Source: Dehalococcoidia bacterium
GTDB lineage: Bacteria; Chloroflexota; Dehalococcoidia; Tepidiformales; Tepidiformaceae
Length of the DNA: 60,384 bases
Reading direction: 5' to 3'
NCBI GenBank assembly: GCA_009839725.1
Contig: VXPF01000056.1
Span: 1-60,384 of the forward strand
In this document: positions 43,356-52,078 of the stretch, piece after piece
Numbering within the stretch: the stretch's first letter is position 1
Layout: each line of letters begins with the position of its first letter
Made by a program: the position numbers and the translations under genes
The notes under the pieces: generated by a model
What the model saw: only the letters and a program-made list of their open reading frames with translations
Database searches by the model: none
Told to the model about the DNA's origin: nothing

Positions 43356-43458
43356 CGCGTTCCTCCAGGGGCGCCAAGGCTACCAGAACCACCCGCACGA
43401 GCCCGCGCCGGCCCCGCTTCCCCTACGATGGCCGCCAGAGCACCCCAGGAGGACCACC

Positions 43459-44400
43459 GTGGACGGATTCATCGACGTACACCATCACGTCCCCTCGGCC
43501 GAGATTGCGGAGGCGGCCACGCAGGTCGGCATCCCCATGGCCGGCGCCTGGACCCCCGAGACCGCGATGGTCGCCATGGACGCGAGTGGCATCGCCGCTG
43601 CCGTCCTCACCCCCACCATCTTCGTCGCCGACGTGGGCGATCCCGAGGCGGCCGTCCCCCTTCACCGCGCGACCAACGACTACCTCGCCGGCGTCGCGAA
43701 GCGCTGGCCGCACCGCTTCGGCGCCTTCGCCACCCTTCCCCTCGTCGACCCCGCCGCGGCCGCCAACGAGCTCGGGCGGGCCTACGACGAGCTCGGCATG
43801 GACGGCGTGCTCCTCCCCAGCGGCGTCGGCCCCGACCTCATCGGCGCCGAGCGCTTCGACTCCGTCCTCGCCGCGATGAACGACCGCAGCGCCGTAATCC
43901 ACCTCCACCCCACGAAGTCCCACCTGGGCATCCCCAACCTGTCGCCCGCGGTCGTCGACTTCCCCGTCGAGACGACGCGCGCCATCGGCAGCCTGCTCGC
44001 CTCGGGCGCGCTCGAACGCTACGGAAACCTGACCTGGATCATCGCCCACGGCGGCGGCTGCTTCCCCTACATCGCCGGACGCGTGGCCCGCTCCGACGGC
44101 GCCGAGCCGTTCACCACCACCGCCCCGGAGGGCACGCTCGCCTACCTCCGCCGCATGTACTTCGACGTCGCGGTGACCTGCCACCCGAACGCCTTCCCCA
44201 GCCTCCGCACGGTCACCGACACCGACCACATCGTCTTCGGCACCGACTACCCCGCCTTCTCCCAGGAGGACGTCGACGAAGCCATCGCCTTCCTCGTGAA
44301 CAAGGCTGGCTTCACCGCCGATGAGCTCGACGCCATCGGCTCCCGGAACATCAAGCCCCTCTTCCCCCGCCTCACCGCTGACATGGAGGCCGCCGGCTAG
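43459..44400 (+). CDS. amidohydrolase family 2 protein (ACMSD-like)
   Basis: About 313 residues starting at GTG 43459 with AGGAGG just upstream. The N-terminal metal motif is FIDVHHHV, HLHPTKSHLG and IIAHGGGCFPYI follow, and FGTDYPAF supplies the late metal-binding Asp. The family includes decarboxylases (ACMSD, gamma-resorcylate decarboxylase) and hydrolases. With the divergent LLM oxidoreductase and CoA-transferase it suggests a small catabolic module. The substrate is unknown. Confidence 0.87.
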   Translation: MDGFIDVHHHVPSAEIAEAATQVGIPMAGAWTPETAMVAMDASGIAAAVLTPTIFVADVGDPEAAVPLHRATNDYLAGVAKRWPHRFGAFATLPLVDPAAAANELGRAYDELGMDGVLLPSGVGPDLIGAERFDSVLAAMNDRSAVIHLHPTKSHLGIPNLSPAVVDFPVETTRAIGSLLASGALERYGNLTWIIAHGGGCFPYIAGRVARSDGAEPFTTTAPEGTLAYLRRMYFDVAVTCHPNAFPSLRTVTDTDHIVFGTDYPAFSQEDVDEAIAFLVNKAGFTADELDAIGSRNIKPLFPRLTADMEAAG

Positions 44401-44402
44401 CC

Positions 44403-44771
44403 CTATTCCGCCTCCACGTCGTCCGGCAACTCGACCACGTCCCCGACGCCAAACCCCTGGCGCTCGAACCAGCCGCCGTTGACCTCGAGCGTGTAGCGGT
44501 ATGGCTGCGCCGGGCGGAGCACCTCGGGACTCTGGGGCACGCCGTGCACGATCTCGAGGACGGTGCCGTCGGCCGCGAGGTAGGCGATGTCCAGAGGGAT
44601 CAACGTGTTCAGCATCCAGAAGCCGCCCGTCCGGTCTTCCTCGAACACGAAGAGCATTCCCGCCAGCTCGTCCAGCGACTCCCGGAACATCAGGCCCCGA
44701 TTGCGCTGGTCGGCCCGACTCGCCACTTCGACGGTCAGCGTCAGCGTGCGCTCGCCGTCCGCGCTCCGCAC
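44403..44771 (-). CDS. DUF192 domain, C-terminal part of an interrupted lipoprotein gene
   Basis: The 122-residue frame holds a full DUF192 domain: RGLMFRESLDELAGMLFVFE, GGFWMLNTLIPLDIAYLAADG, and ALEV-type VNGGWFERQGFGVGD. It has no good start of its own. The same frame continues upstream without a break through a Pro-Thr-rich linker to the TAG at 45000-45002, beyond which the lipoprotein head lies in the same frame. Read through, it is one protein: lipoprotein signal, linker, DUF192. The role of DUF192 is not known. Confidence 0.78.
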   Translation of the reverse strand: MRSADGERTLTLTVEVASRADQRNRGLMFRESLDELAGMLFVFEEDRTGGFWMLNTLIPLDIAYLAADGTVLEIVHGVPQSPEVLRPAQPYRYTLEVNGGWFERQGFGVGDVVELPDDVEAE

Positions 44772-44863
44772 GGTTACGGAGGCGGTGGGCAGGACACACG
44801 GCGTGGGGTCGTCCGTCCTGCATGGGTCCGATGTCGTGTCGGGCGCGGGACTCGGCTCCGTCG

Positions 44864-45160
44864 TTGCCGTCGCTTCCGCCGTTGCAGTGGCCTCGGTGGG
44901 TGCTTCTGCGGCAGGAGTGGGCTGTGCGGTGGCGGTTGGTTGGGAGGTGGCGGTGGGGGTCGGCGCTGCGGTGGGAGTTCGCTGTGTTGTGGCCGTAGGC
45001 TACGGGATAAGAGTTGGCTGCGTACCAGTAGTCGGCTTTGCGGTGAGAGTCTGATGCGCGGTGGCGGGTGGCTGCGCGGTGGCAGTTGGCTGTGGGGTAG
45101 GCGTCGGCTGCGCGGTGGGGGTTGGCTGTGGGGTGGAGGTCGGTGCGGCGGTCGCCACCC
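44864..45160 (-). repeat. degenerate CCCACC-type repeats coding a Pro-Thr-Ala linker
   Basis: The minus strand is a low-complexity run of Pro, Thr, Ala and Gln codons (QPTPTAQPTPTPQPT and similar). It encodes the flexible linker between the lipid anchor and DUF192. Such repeats tend to gain or lose units, and the in-frame TAG lies inside this run. Confidence 0.6.
45000..45002 (-). other. in-frame TAG splitting the lipoprotein-DUF192 gene
   Basis: The codons read CAG CCA ACT CTT ATC CCG TAG CCT ACG GCC on the minus strand. Linker sequence of the same composition continues on both sides in the same frame, so this is a nonsense codon within one gene, not the junction of two genes. Confidence 0.75.
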
Positions 45161-45260
45161 CTTGAGGCTCTTCCTTCCCGCCGCAACCGGCTGCGAGCAC
45201 GAACGCGGCCACCCCGACTCCTGCCAGCAGGAGTGCCGCCGGGCGCAACGCGCTAACCAC
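45000..45260 (-). CDS. lipoprotein N-terminal part of the interrupted DUF192 gene
   Basis: An 86-residue frame with a classic lipoprotein signal (ALLLAGVGVAAFVLAAGC, lipobox LAAGC) followed by a Pro-Thr linker that ends at the TAG. The annotated GTG at 45260 overlaps the nudC stop. A TTG at 45248 is placed better, because GGAGGT lies about eight bases before it. It was originally one gene with 44403-44771. Confidence 0.7.
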   Translation of the reverse strand: MVSALRPAALLLAGVGVAAFVLAAGCGGKEEPQGVATAAPTSTPQPTPTAQPTPTPQPTATAQPPATAHQTLTAKPTTGTQPTLIP

Positions 45261-46062
45261 CTCCGTGGCGCGCGACCCAGGACGTGATCAGCCGGTTGGC
45301 GATGCTGATCGGCCCCGGGATGTTCGGTAGCGCGTCCACCGGGAACCAGTCCGCGGCTGCGATCTCCGCCTCCTCCAGCACGATGTCGCCGCTCTCGTAC
45401 TCCGCGAAGAAGCCGAGCATGAGCGAGTTGGGGAAGGGCCACGGCTGGCTGCCCCGGTACTCCAGGTTCGTCACTCGGAGCCCCACCTCCTCCTCCACCT
45501 CCCGGATCAGCGCGCCCTCCACGGTCTCCCCGGGCTCGACGAACCCCGCCAGAGCGCTGTAGAGGCCCTCCGGGAAGCGGTGGCTGCGTGCCAGCAGCAC
45601 CTCGTCGCCCCGGTGCACGAGCGTGATGATCGCCGGCGAGAGCTGCGGAAAGCGCATCAGGCCGCACTCCGGGCAGCGCATGGCGCGCTCGGCCCTGACG
45701 AGCTCGTTCAGAGCCCCGCAGCTCCCGCAGAACTGGTTCACCCGTTCCCACTCGATGATCTGCACGGCCCGGCCCGCCGCCATCCAGATCTCCTCGTCTG
45801 CCATTCCATACACCGAGAACAGGTCGCAGAAACGCCACCCCTCGCCCGCCTCCGCGCCGTCATCGACCCCGGTCGTCCAGACCTGCTCCCCGTCGAGCGT
45901 CCCGATGAAGTGCTCCGCTCCCGTCAGCGATAGTCGCTCCGCCTCCTCAGGCCCCGCCAGCGCCGCGTCCGCCTCGCGGAACAACACGCGGTTGCCTTGC
46001 ACGAGCATCCAGCGCCTGGGCGCGCCGGCATCCTCGGGAGGTACTACGGCGGGAAGGAACAT
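45253..46062 (-). CDS. nudC: NAD(+)/NADH diphosphatase, Nudix family with zinc ribbon
   Basis: A 269-residue NudC-type protein. The zinc ribbon CGSC...CPEC is followed by LSPAIITLVHRGDEVLLARS and the Nudix box GFVEPGETVEGALIREVEEEVG. The NudC-specific SQPWPFPNSLM motif follows. NudC cleaves NADH and removes NAD caps from RNA. It is in a run of minus-strand genes: LLM oxidoreductase, nudC, then the broken DUF192 lipoprotein, whose start it overlaps. Confidence 0.93.
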   Translation of the reverse strand: MFLPAVVPPEDAGAPRRWMLVQGNRVLFREADAALAGPEEAERLSLTGAEHFIGTLDGEQVWTTGVDDGAEAGEGWRFCDLFSVYGMADEEIWMAAGRAVQIIEWERVNQFCGSCGALNELVRAERAMRCPECGLMRFPQLSPAIITLVHRGDEVLLARSHRFPEGLYSALAGFVEPGETVEGALIREVEEEVGLRVTNLEYRGSQPWPFPNSLMLGFFAEYESGDIVLEEAEIAAADWFPVDALPNIPGPISIANRLITSWVARHGGG

Positions 46063-46110
46063 GGCGGTCCAGCCTACAGGCTCGACAGGACGAGGCGCAC
46101 CGCCCGGCTG

Positions 46111-47073
46111 CTACGCCAGGACCTGCGCGAAGGCTCGCATCTCCCGCTCGATGTCCGGACCCATCGGCTGCCACATCAGCTCCGTCGCCCCACCCGCTTC
46201 CAGCCGCGCCAGCCGTTCCCGGATGGCGTCGACCGTGCCCGTGAGCTGCGCCGGTGGAAGCTGCTGGCGGTCCATCGCCCTGCGGTCGTGCTCGTTCAGC
46301 TCGACGAGGTGGCCGCGGTGGATCTCAAGGTGCCGCTCGCCTTCCGGGACGCCCGCGATCGAGGCCGCCCACTCCTCCCCGCCCGGGAGCGGGTCGAGTG
46401 GCTCGCCCCGCGCCGCGAGCCCGTGGTAGCGCCCCGCCAGCGAGGGCGCCGTCGCCTCGAACGCGCGCGCCGACGTTGGCGACTCGCCCGGTTCGAGCAC
46501 CGTGCCCGTGCTCAGCACGGCGCACCAGGAGAAGCCGGGCACGGGCCGGAAGCTCACGGTCACACCACTCCCGATGTCCCGCGCGAACTGCTGCCCGCGT
46601 GGCCCCTGCGCGTTGACGAGCACCGGCACCTCGATCGGCCTTGAGGGCGCGAAGCCCTCCGAGTGCAGCATCTGCGTCGCCGCTCCGTCCACCTCCACCA
46701 CCTCGCCGCGGAGGAGCGCCATCACCTGCCGCACGCCGAGCTCGAACTCCCGCCGCGTGAGCATCCGCTGGCCCATCGCCAGCCGCCCCGTGAAGCCCGC
46801 CCCTAGGGCGACCGCCAGCCGTCCCGGGGCCAGCTCGTCGAGCGTGGTGATGGCGGCGGCCTGCGTCATTGGGTGGCGCAGGTGGGGCACCAGCACGCCG
46901 GGCCCGATGCCGATCCGCTCCGTTCGCTCCGCGATCCGCGCCAGCGTCACCCACACGTCGTGGTAGAGCGCCGGCGAGTCGTAGATCCAGACGCGCTCGT
47001 ACCCCAGCTCCTCCGCCAGGACCGCCTGCTCCACGGCCGCGCTGTTCGCTGGAAACGCACAGGAGATGTCCAT
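46111..47073 (-). CDS. LLM-class F420-dependent oxidoreductase (second)
   Basis: A 320-residue luciferase-like barrel: VWIYDSPALYHDVWVTLARIAERTERIGIGPGVLVPHLRHP near the N-terminus and ALGAGFTGRLAMGQ in the middle. It is only distantly like the LLM protein at 42447. The family uses F420 or FMN, and the general style here fits F420. The substrate is unknown. It starts 35 bases after the ABC permease gene and is followed by nudC in the same direction. Confidence 0.83.
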   Translation of the reverse strand: MDISCAFPANSAAVEQAVLAEELGYERVWIYDSPALYHDVWVTLARIAERTERIGIGPGVLVPHLRHPMTQAAAITTLDELAPGRLAVALGAGFTGRLAMGQRMLTRREFELGVRQVMALLRGEVVEVDGAATQMLHSEGFAPSRPIEVPVLVNAQGPRGQQFARDIGSGVTVSFRPVPGFSWCAVLSTGTVLEPGESPTSARAFEATAPSLAGRYHGLAARGEPLDPLPGGEEWAASIAGVPEGERHLEIHRGHLVELNEHDRRAMDRQQLPPAQLTGTVDAIRERLARLEAGGATELMWQPMGPDIEREMRAFAQVLA

Positions 47074-47108
47074 CGCTCGCTCCTTCGAGCGCGGATGCTA
47101 GCAGGGAG

Positions 47109-47885
47109 CTAGACGCGCGGCTCCCACGAAGAGAAGCGCAGGGTGAACAGCAGCCCCGCGACGCCCCAGGCCGCGAGCACGCCCAGGTGCAGCGGCTCGA
47201 AGCCCGCCCCGCTGGTGAACGGGTTGAAGGCCGTCTGCAGCGCCTCCGAGAGGTGCCGCACAGGGAAGATCGAGCTCACGTGCTCCACCCACGCCGGCGT
47301 CCCCGCGCTTGGGGGGATGAACACGTCGGAGATGAACAGCAGTGGCAGGATGGTCCCGTTTACGACCGCCGGCGCGGCATCCGAGTTTGGAACGACCGCC
47401 GCGATCGACAGCCCCAGGGTGCAAAACGCGAACGACCCCACCGCCAGCGTCACGAGCACGGCCGGCATGGTCTCGCCGGGTATGTCGACGCCATAGAAGA
47501 GGCGTCCGAACACAACGACAACCACGAGCAGGACCAGCATCAGGAGGATAGCGTGGGTAATGCGGCCGAACAGGAAGGCCCACCCGGGCAGAGGCGACCC
47601 GCGGATGCGCTTCAGCACCCCCCCGTCGCGGTCGAAAACCCAGGTCATGGAGAGCGATGTGTAGCAGGAGTTCACCACGGTCAGCGTCGCGATGGCGGGG
47701 ACATAGAAAACCGCCCCGCTGATGACACGATCGCCCACCTCCATGTCGTTGCTCCCGAAGATGACATTCAGAATCACGAGGAAGATGAGCGGGAACGCGA
47801 TCGTGAAGAACGCCGCCGGCGGGTTCCGCCGGAACGCCCGCTCCTGGTACTTGAGCTGACGAAGGGCCAGTTCGAGCGCCCTCAC
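47109..47885 (-). CDS. ABC-2 type transporter permease
   Basis: A 258-residue inner-membrane protein with six hydrophobic segments, an N-terminal ALRQLKYQERAFRRNPPAAFFT region and the ABC-2 signature area VFDRDGGVLKRIRGSPLPGWAFL. Members export drugs, lipids or polysaccharides. Its start overlaps the ATPase stop by 4 bases, so the pair makes a single exporter. Confidence 0.88.
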   Translation of the reverse strand: MRALELALRQLKYQERAFRRNPPAAFFTIAFPLIFLVILNVIFGSNDMEVGDRVISGAVFYVPAIATLTVVNSCYTSLSMTWVFDRDGGVLKRIRGSPLPGWAFLFGRITHAILLMLVLLVVVVVFGRLFYGVDIPGETMPAVLVTLAVGSFAFCTLGLSIAAVVPNSDAAPAVVNGTILPLLFISDVFIPPSAGTPAWVEHVSSIFPVRHLSEALQTAFNPFTSGAGFEPLHLGVLAAWGVAGLLFTLRFSSWEPRV

Positions 47886-48793
47886 GGCGCCTCCTCGCTG
47901 TCTTGGTCGCCCGTGAGCCGCAGGAAGACATCCTCCAGCGAGAGGCGGCTCACCACGAGGCCTTCGAGCGCCACGCCAGCCTCGAGGGCCCAGCCCGTGA
48001 GGGCGTGCAGGTCACGCGTCGGGTCGGCCGTCCGCAACTCCAGCAGCCCCTCCTCCGTTTCCCGCACGTCGAGACCCTCCGGCGGGGACGCCCCCTCCGG
48101 GGCGCGGAAGCGGATGACCGCGTCTGCATCGGCCGCTACCAGGCCCGCGGGCGTGTCCTCCGCCACGATCTCGCCCCGCACCATGATCGCCACCCGGTCT
48201 GCGAGGGCCTGCGCCTCGTCCAGGTAGTGGGTGGTGAGCAGCACCGTTTTTCCGAGGGTGCGCAGGTTGCGGATCATCGACCAGGCGCCTCGCCGGGCGC
48301 TGGGGTCGAACCCCGTCGTGGGCTCGTCCAGGAACAACAGCTCCGGGTTGCCGGCCAGCCCCACGGCCACGTCCAGCCGCCGCTGCTGCCCGCCGGAGAG
48401 CCTGCGCACACGCTGGTCGCGCTGCTCGTCCAGCCCCACCACCTCGAGGATGTCTTCCAGCGGCAGCGGCCGTGGGTAGAACCCGCGGAACATGTCGACC
48501 GTCTCCGCGACGGTCAGGTAGGGCTCCAGCCCGGTCTGCTGCAGCACGATGCCGGTGCGCTCCTTGAGCGCGACCTCGTTCCTCCCCGGGTCGAACCCCA
48601 GCACGCTCACCTCGCCGCCCGAGCGCGTCCGGTGCCCCTCAAGGATCTCGACGGTCGTCGTCTTCCCCGCCCCGTTCGGCCCGAGCAGCGCGAACACCTC
48701 GCCCCGCTCGATGCGCAGGTCGATGCCCCGCACCGCCTCGATCGCGCCGTAACGCTTGCGCAGTCCCCGGACCTCGATGACCGCCTCGCCCAT
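47882..48793 (-). CDS. ABC transporter ATP-binding protein (ABC-2/drug-type)
   Basis: A 303-residue ATPase with Walker A GPNGAGKTTT, signature LSGGQQRRLDVA, Walker B LLFLDEPTTGFDP and H-loop TTHYLDEA. A C-terminal extension (residues about 220-303) ends LEDVFLRLTGDQ, the pattern of CcmA/DrrA-like exporters. It is paired with the permease encoded directly downstream. It is divergent from the sodium:solute symporter gene. Confidence 0.9.
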   Translation of the reverse strand: MGEAVIEVRGLRKRYGAIEAVRGIDLRIERGEVFALLGPNGAGKTTTVEILEGHRTRSGGEVSVLGFDPGRNEVALKERTGIVLQQTGLEPYLTVAETVDMFRGFYPRPLPLEDILEVVGLDEQRDQRVRRLSGGQQRRLDVAVGLAGNPELLFLDEPTTGFDPSARRGAWSMIRNLRTLGKTVLLTTHYLDEAQALADRVAIMVRGEIVAEDTPAGLVAADADAVIRFRAPEGASPPEGLDVRETEEGLLELRTADPTRDLHALTGWALEAGVALEGLVVSRLSLEDVFLRLTGDQDSEEAP

Positions 48794-48849
48794 CCCCCGA
48801 TCCTAGGGGAGCGGTCGGCAAGAGGCTGCTTCCGTAGACTGGCGCCGCC

Positions 48850-50337
48850 GTGTCCAGTGCCTGGCTCATCGGAGTCTTCTCCGTCTATTTCGGCTTGCTG
48901 ATCGTGATCGCGATCATCGGCGCGCGCCGCATGCGGGACATGTCCGACTACGTCCTTGGCGGACGCAGGCTGAGCAGCGTCACCGCCGCCCTCAGCAGCG
49001 GCTCCTCAACCACGAGCGCCTGGACGATGCTGGTGCTCCCCGCCCTGGCCTACGTGGGCGGCCTCGTCGAGCTGTGGGTGCCGGCGGCCGCGGCCGTCGG
49101 CCTCTTCCTCAGCTGGACCTTCATCGCCAAACGCCTCCGGCGCTACACGATGGAGGCGGGCGACGTCCTCACCATCCCCGAGTTCTTCGAGGTCCGCTTC
49201 GGTGACAGGACCGGCATCCTGCGCGCTGCGACCGGCGCCATCACCATCCTCTTCGTCGTGTTCTACGTGAGCTCCGGGCTGCTCGGAGGAGCCAAGCTCC
49301 TCGACACCATGTTCGGTATCGAAACCAACACGGGCATCGTGGTGACCTTCGTGACCGTCGCCTCCTACACCCTGGTCGGCGGCTTCCTCGCCGTCTCCCG
49401 CACCGATGTCTTCCAGGCCCTGCTGATGGTCGTCAGCCTGCTCCTCATCGCCGCCTACCTCGTGAGCACCTCCGACCGCCCGTTCGTCGACACGCCCGAT
49501 GGCGCCCCCGGCTTCTTCAACCCGTTCACCGGCAGTGATGGCTCGCCGATCACGGCCGCCCTCATCCTGTCCGCAGCAGGGTGGGCGTTCGGGGCCTTCG
49601 GGGCTCAACGCATCCTCCAGCGCTTCATGGCGGTGGAACGCGAGGACCACATCGTGCGCAGCCGCAACATGTCGTTCATCTGGATTGTCCTGGTCTACGG
49701 GCTCGCTCTCACGGTCGGCCTGGTCGCCCACGGCGCCCTCGCGGACGAACAGCTCCTGCACCACCTCGACGACTCCGAGCGCATCTACCTGGTGGTCTCC
49801 GAGGTCTTCTTCCATCCCGCCGTCACGGGCCTCCTGCTGACGGCGGTCATCGCCGCCGTCATGAGCACCGCCGACTCGCAGCTCCTCCTCGCTTCTGCCG
49901 TCGCCACTGACGACATGCCTCTGTTGAAGCGGGTCGCCTACGCGCTCAGCGAGAACCGGCGCGTCTGGCTGGGACGCCTGCTGCTGGTCGTCATCGGCGG
50001 CATCGGGATAGTGGTTGCCATCGCCTTTCCCGAGTCCATCGGCGATCTCGTTGCGTACGCGTGGGGCGGGATGGGGGCTGCATTCGGGCCCGTTACGCTC
50101 CTCGCCCTGTTCTGGAGGCGCTTCAACTTCCAGGGCGCTCTCGCCTCGATCATCGTAGGCACGGTCGTGGCCTCCATCTGGGCCTTCAGCGATGGCGGCC
50201 CCTCGGGCATGTGGGACATGCAGCCGGCCACTCCCGGCTTCATCCTGGCGAGCGTCACCGCCGTCGTCGTGACCCTCGCGACGCCGCCGCCCTCGCGGGA
50301 GGTCGTCGACCTGTTCGACAGGGTCAACGCGGGCTAG
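48850..50337 (+). CDS. sodium:solute symporter family protein
   Basis: A 495-residue SSS-family carrier with about 13 helices. YVLGGRRLSSVTAALSSGSSTTSAW covers the unwound TM1/TM2 region, followed by the TIPEFFEVRFG loop and VMSTADSQLLLASA with the Na2-site serines. It resembles PutP/PanF carriers, and the substrate is unknown. The GTG at 48850 follows closely on the divergent ABC ATPase. Its stop directly abuts that of the convergent SulP gene. Confidence 0.88.
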   Translation: MSSAWLIGVFSVYFGLLIVIAIIGARRMRDMSDYVLGGRRLSSVTAALSSGSSTTSAWTMLVLPALAYVGGLVELWVPAAAAVGLFLSWTFIAKRLRRYTMEAGDVLTIPEFFEVRFGDRTGILRAATGAITILFVVFYVSSGLLGGAKLLDTMFGIETNTGIVVTFVTVASYTLVGGFLAVSRTDVFQALLMVVSLLLIAAYLVSTSDRPFVDTPDGAPGFFNPFTGSDGSPITAALILSAAGWAFGAFGAQRILQRFMAVEREDHIVRSRNMSFIWIVLVYGLALTVGLVAHGALADEQLLHHLDDSERIYLVVSEVFFHPAVTGLLLTAVIAAVMSTADSQLLLASAVATDDMPLLKRVAYALSENRRVWLGRLLLVVIGGIGIVVAIAFPESIGDLVAYAWGGMGAAFGPVTLLALFWRRFNFQGALASIIVGTVVASIWAFSDGGPSGMWDMQPATPGFILASVTAVVVTLATPPPSREVVDLFDRVNAG

Positions 50338-51999
50338 CTACAGCTCCAGCAGCCCGCGGGCGATCTCCCGTGCCTCGTCCAGGTTCGCAGCGAAGCGATC
50401 CTCGGGAACCCGATCCAGCACGTTCAGCGCGTCCATGGGCCTGCGGGCTGCCCCCGTGAGACCCATCACGATGACTTCCGTGTCCTCGCTGATCGCCGTG
50501 TCCACAAGCTGCTCGACGACGAGGGCGGCGCTGTCGTCGATGTAGACCGTCTCGGAGAAATCGAGAATGACCACCTCGTGGTCTCGGATGTCCACGGTGA
50601 TCGTGCTGATCAGCTTGGTCGAGGAGGCCACGGTGAAGCTTCCCCGCAGCGCCACCAATCCGACCCGCGCCGAGAACGCATCGATGTCGTGTGCGCTCTC
50701 GTGCCCCGTGAAGAAGCTCCGGTCGAGCAGCGGGACCGACACCACGCTGTCGAGCTGCAGCCGCTCGAACTGGCGCGCGCTGGCCATGCCCGCCGCGATC
50801 AGGCCAATCGCGACGGCCGAGACGAGGTCGAGGAAGACCGTCATGGCCAGGGTGATCAGCATCACCAGCAGGTGCTCCGGCTGGACTCGTAAGAGCCGCG
50901 TGAGGAAGCGCCAGTCGATGATGTCCCAGCCGACCTTCATCAGGATGCCAGCGAGCACGGCCTGGGGAATCTCCTCCGCCAGTGGTCCGAGCCCCAGTAC
51001 CAGTACTAAGAGAATCACCGCCCGCAGCACCCCGGAAACCGGTGTGCTGCCTCCGGCGCGAAGGTTCACGACCGTACCCGGGGTGGCGCCGGCGCCCGCG
51101 AGCCCCCCGGAGAGCGCCGCCGCCACGTTGCCGATGCCCTGCCCCACCAGCTCCTTGTTCGGGTTGTGCTGCGTCCGCGTCATCGAGTCGGCGATCAGCG
51201 AGGTCAGCAGGCTGTCGATCGCTCCCAGCAGCGCAAGGGTGATCGCCGGCTGCACCGTGCTTGCCAGGAAGCCCGCGTCGAACGCCGGCAGGGCAAAATC
51301 GGGCAGCCCCCTGGGCACCGCGCCGATGTCGCCGATCACGGGCGTGTTCGAGAGCCAGATCACGCCGATGACGGTTCCCACGACGAGCGCCGCCAGCGTC
51401 GGCGGCAGGAACCTGCGCAGCTGCCGCGGCCAGAAGATGCCGACCAGCAGGGTCGCCAACGCGATCCCGAACGCCTCGAAGTTGACGTCCCCCAGCACCT
51501 CCGGCCAGGACCGCATCGCCTTGAGTGGCCCGCCCGTGGGCACCGCCCACCCCAGGAAGGGGAGCGTCTGGATGATGATGATGATGATCCCGATGCCCGA
51601 CATGAACCCGGACGTCACCGAGTAGGGCGTGTACGAGATGAACCGTCCGATGCGCAGGGCGCCCAGCAGGATCTGGATCACCCCCGCCATCATCGCGATC
51701 GCGAGGGCCTTCGAGAGATCGCCGTCGGCGTGCACCGTGAAGATGACGGCCATGGCCACCGACGTCGGCGCCGTGGGACCCGAGATCTGCGACCTCGTGC
51801 CGCCGAACACCGCCGCGAAGAAGCCCACGGCGATGGCCCCGTACAGCCCCGCCGCCGCTCCCAGGCCCGAGGCCACGCCGAAGGCGAGCGCGATCGGCAG
51901 TCCGACAACCGCCGAGGTGATGCCGCCGAAGATGTCCCCGCGGAGAGTGTCGAGGCTATAGCTCACTCGTGGCATGGCCTGGGGAAGGCGATACGTCAT
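50338..51999 (-). CDS. SulP-family anion transporter with STAS domain
   Basis: A 553-residue carrier: DIFGGITSAVVGLPIALAFGVASGLG at the N-terminus (SulP signature helices), then GPTAPTSVAMAVIF, and a C-terminal STAS domain (VALRGSFTVASSTKLISTI and VVILDFSETVYIDDSAALVV). SulP members move sulfate, bicarbonate or other anions. A beta-carbonic anhydrase gene lies 79 bases upstream on the same strand, so bicarbonate is the most attractive substrate, by inference. A GATGAT run near 51570 encodes a string of isoleucines in one helix. Confidence 0.9.
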   Translation of the reverse strand: MTYRLPQAMPRVSYSLDTLRGDIFGGITSAVVGLPIALAFGVASGLGAAAGLYGAIAVGFFAAVFGGTRSQISGPTAPTSVAMAVIFTVHADGDLSKALAIAMMAGVIQILLGALRIGRFISYTPYSVTSGFMSGIGIIIIIIQTLPFLGWAVPTGGPLKAMRSWPEVLGDVNFEAFGIALATLLVGIFWPRQLRRFLPPTLAALVVGTVIGVIWLSNTPVIGDIGAVPRGLPDFALPAFDAGFLASTVQPAITLALLGAIDSLLTSLIADSMTRTQHNPNKELVGQGIGNVAAALSGGLAGAGATPGTVVNLRAGGSTPVSGVLRAVILLVLVLGLGPLAEEIPQAVLAGILMKVGWDIIDWRFLTRLLRVQPEHLLVMLITLAMTVFLDLVSAVAIGLIAAGMASARQFERLQLDSVVSVPLLDRSFFTGHESAHDIDAFSARVGLVALRGSFTVASSTKLISTITVDIRDHEVVILDFSETVYIDDSAALVVEQLVDTAISEDTEVIVMGLTGAARRPMDALNVLDRVPEDRFAANLDEAREIARGLLEL

Positions 52000-52078
52000 A
52001 TCAGGGGCGCGAAGGATACGGAAAAGCAGGAGCGTTGTGTTGCGCCTGCGTGCGTGCGGGATGTGGTCAGGGGAGGCG

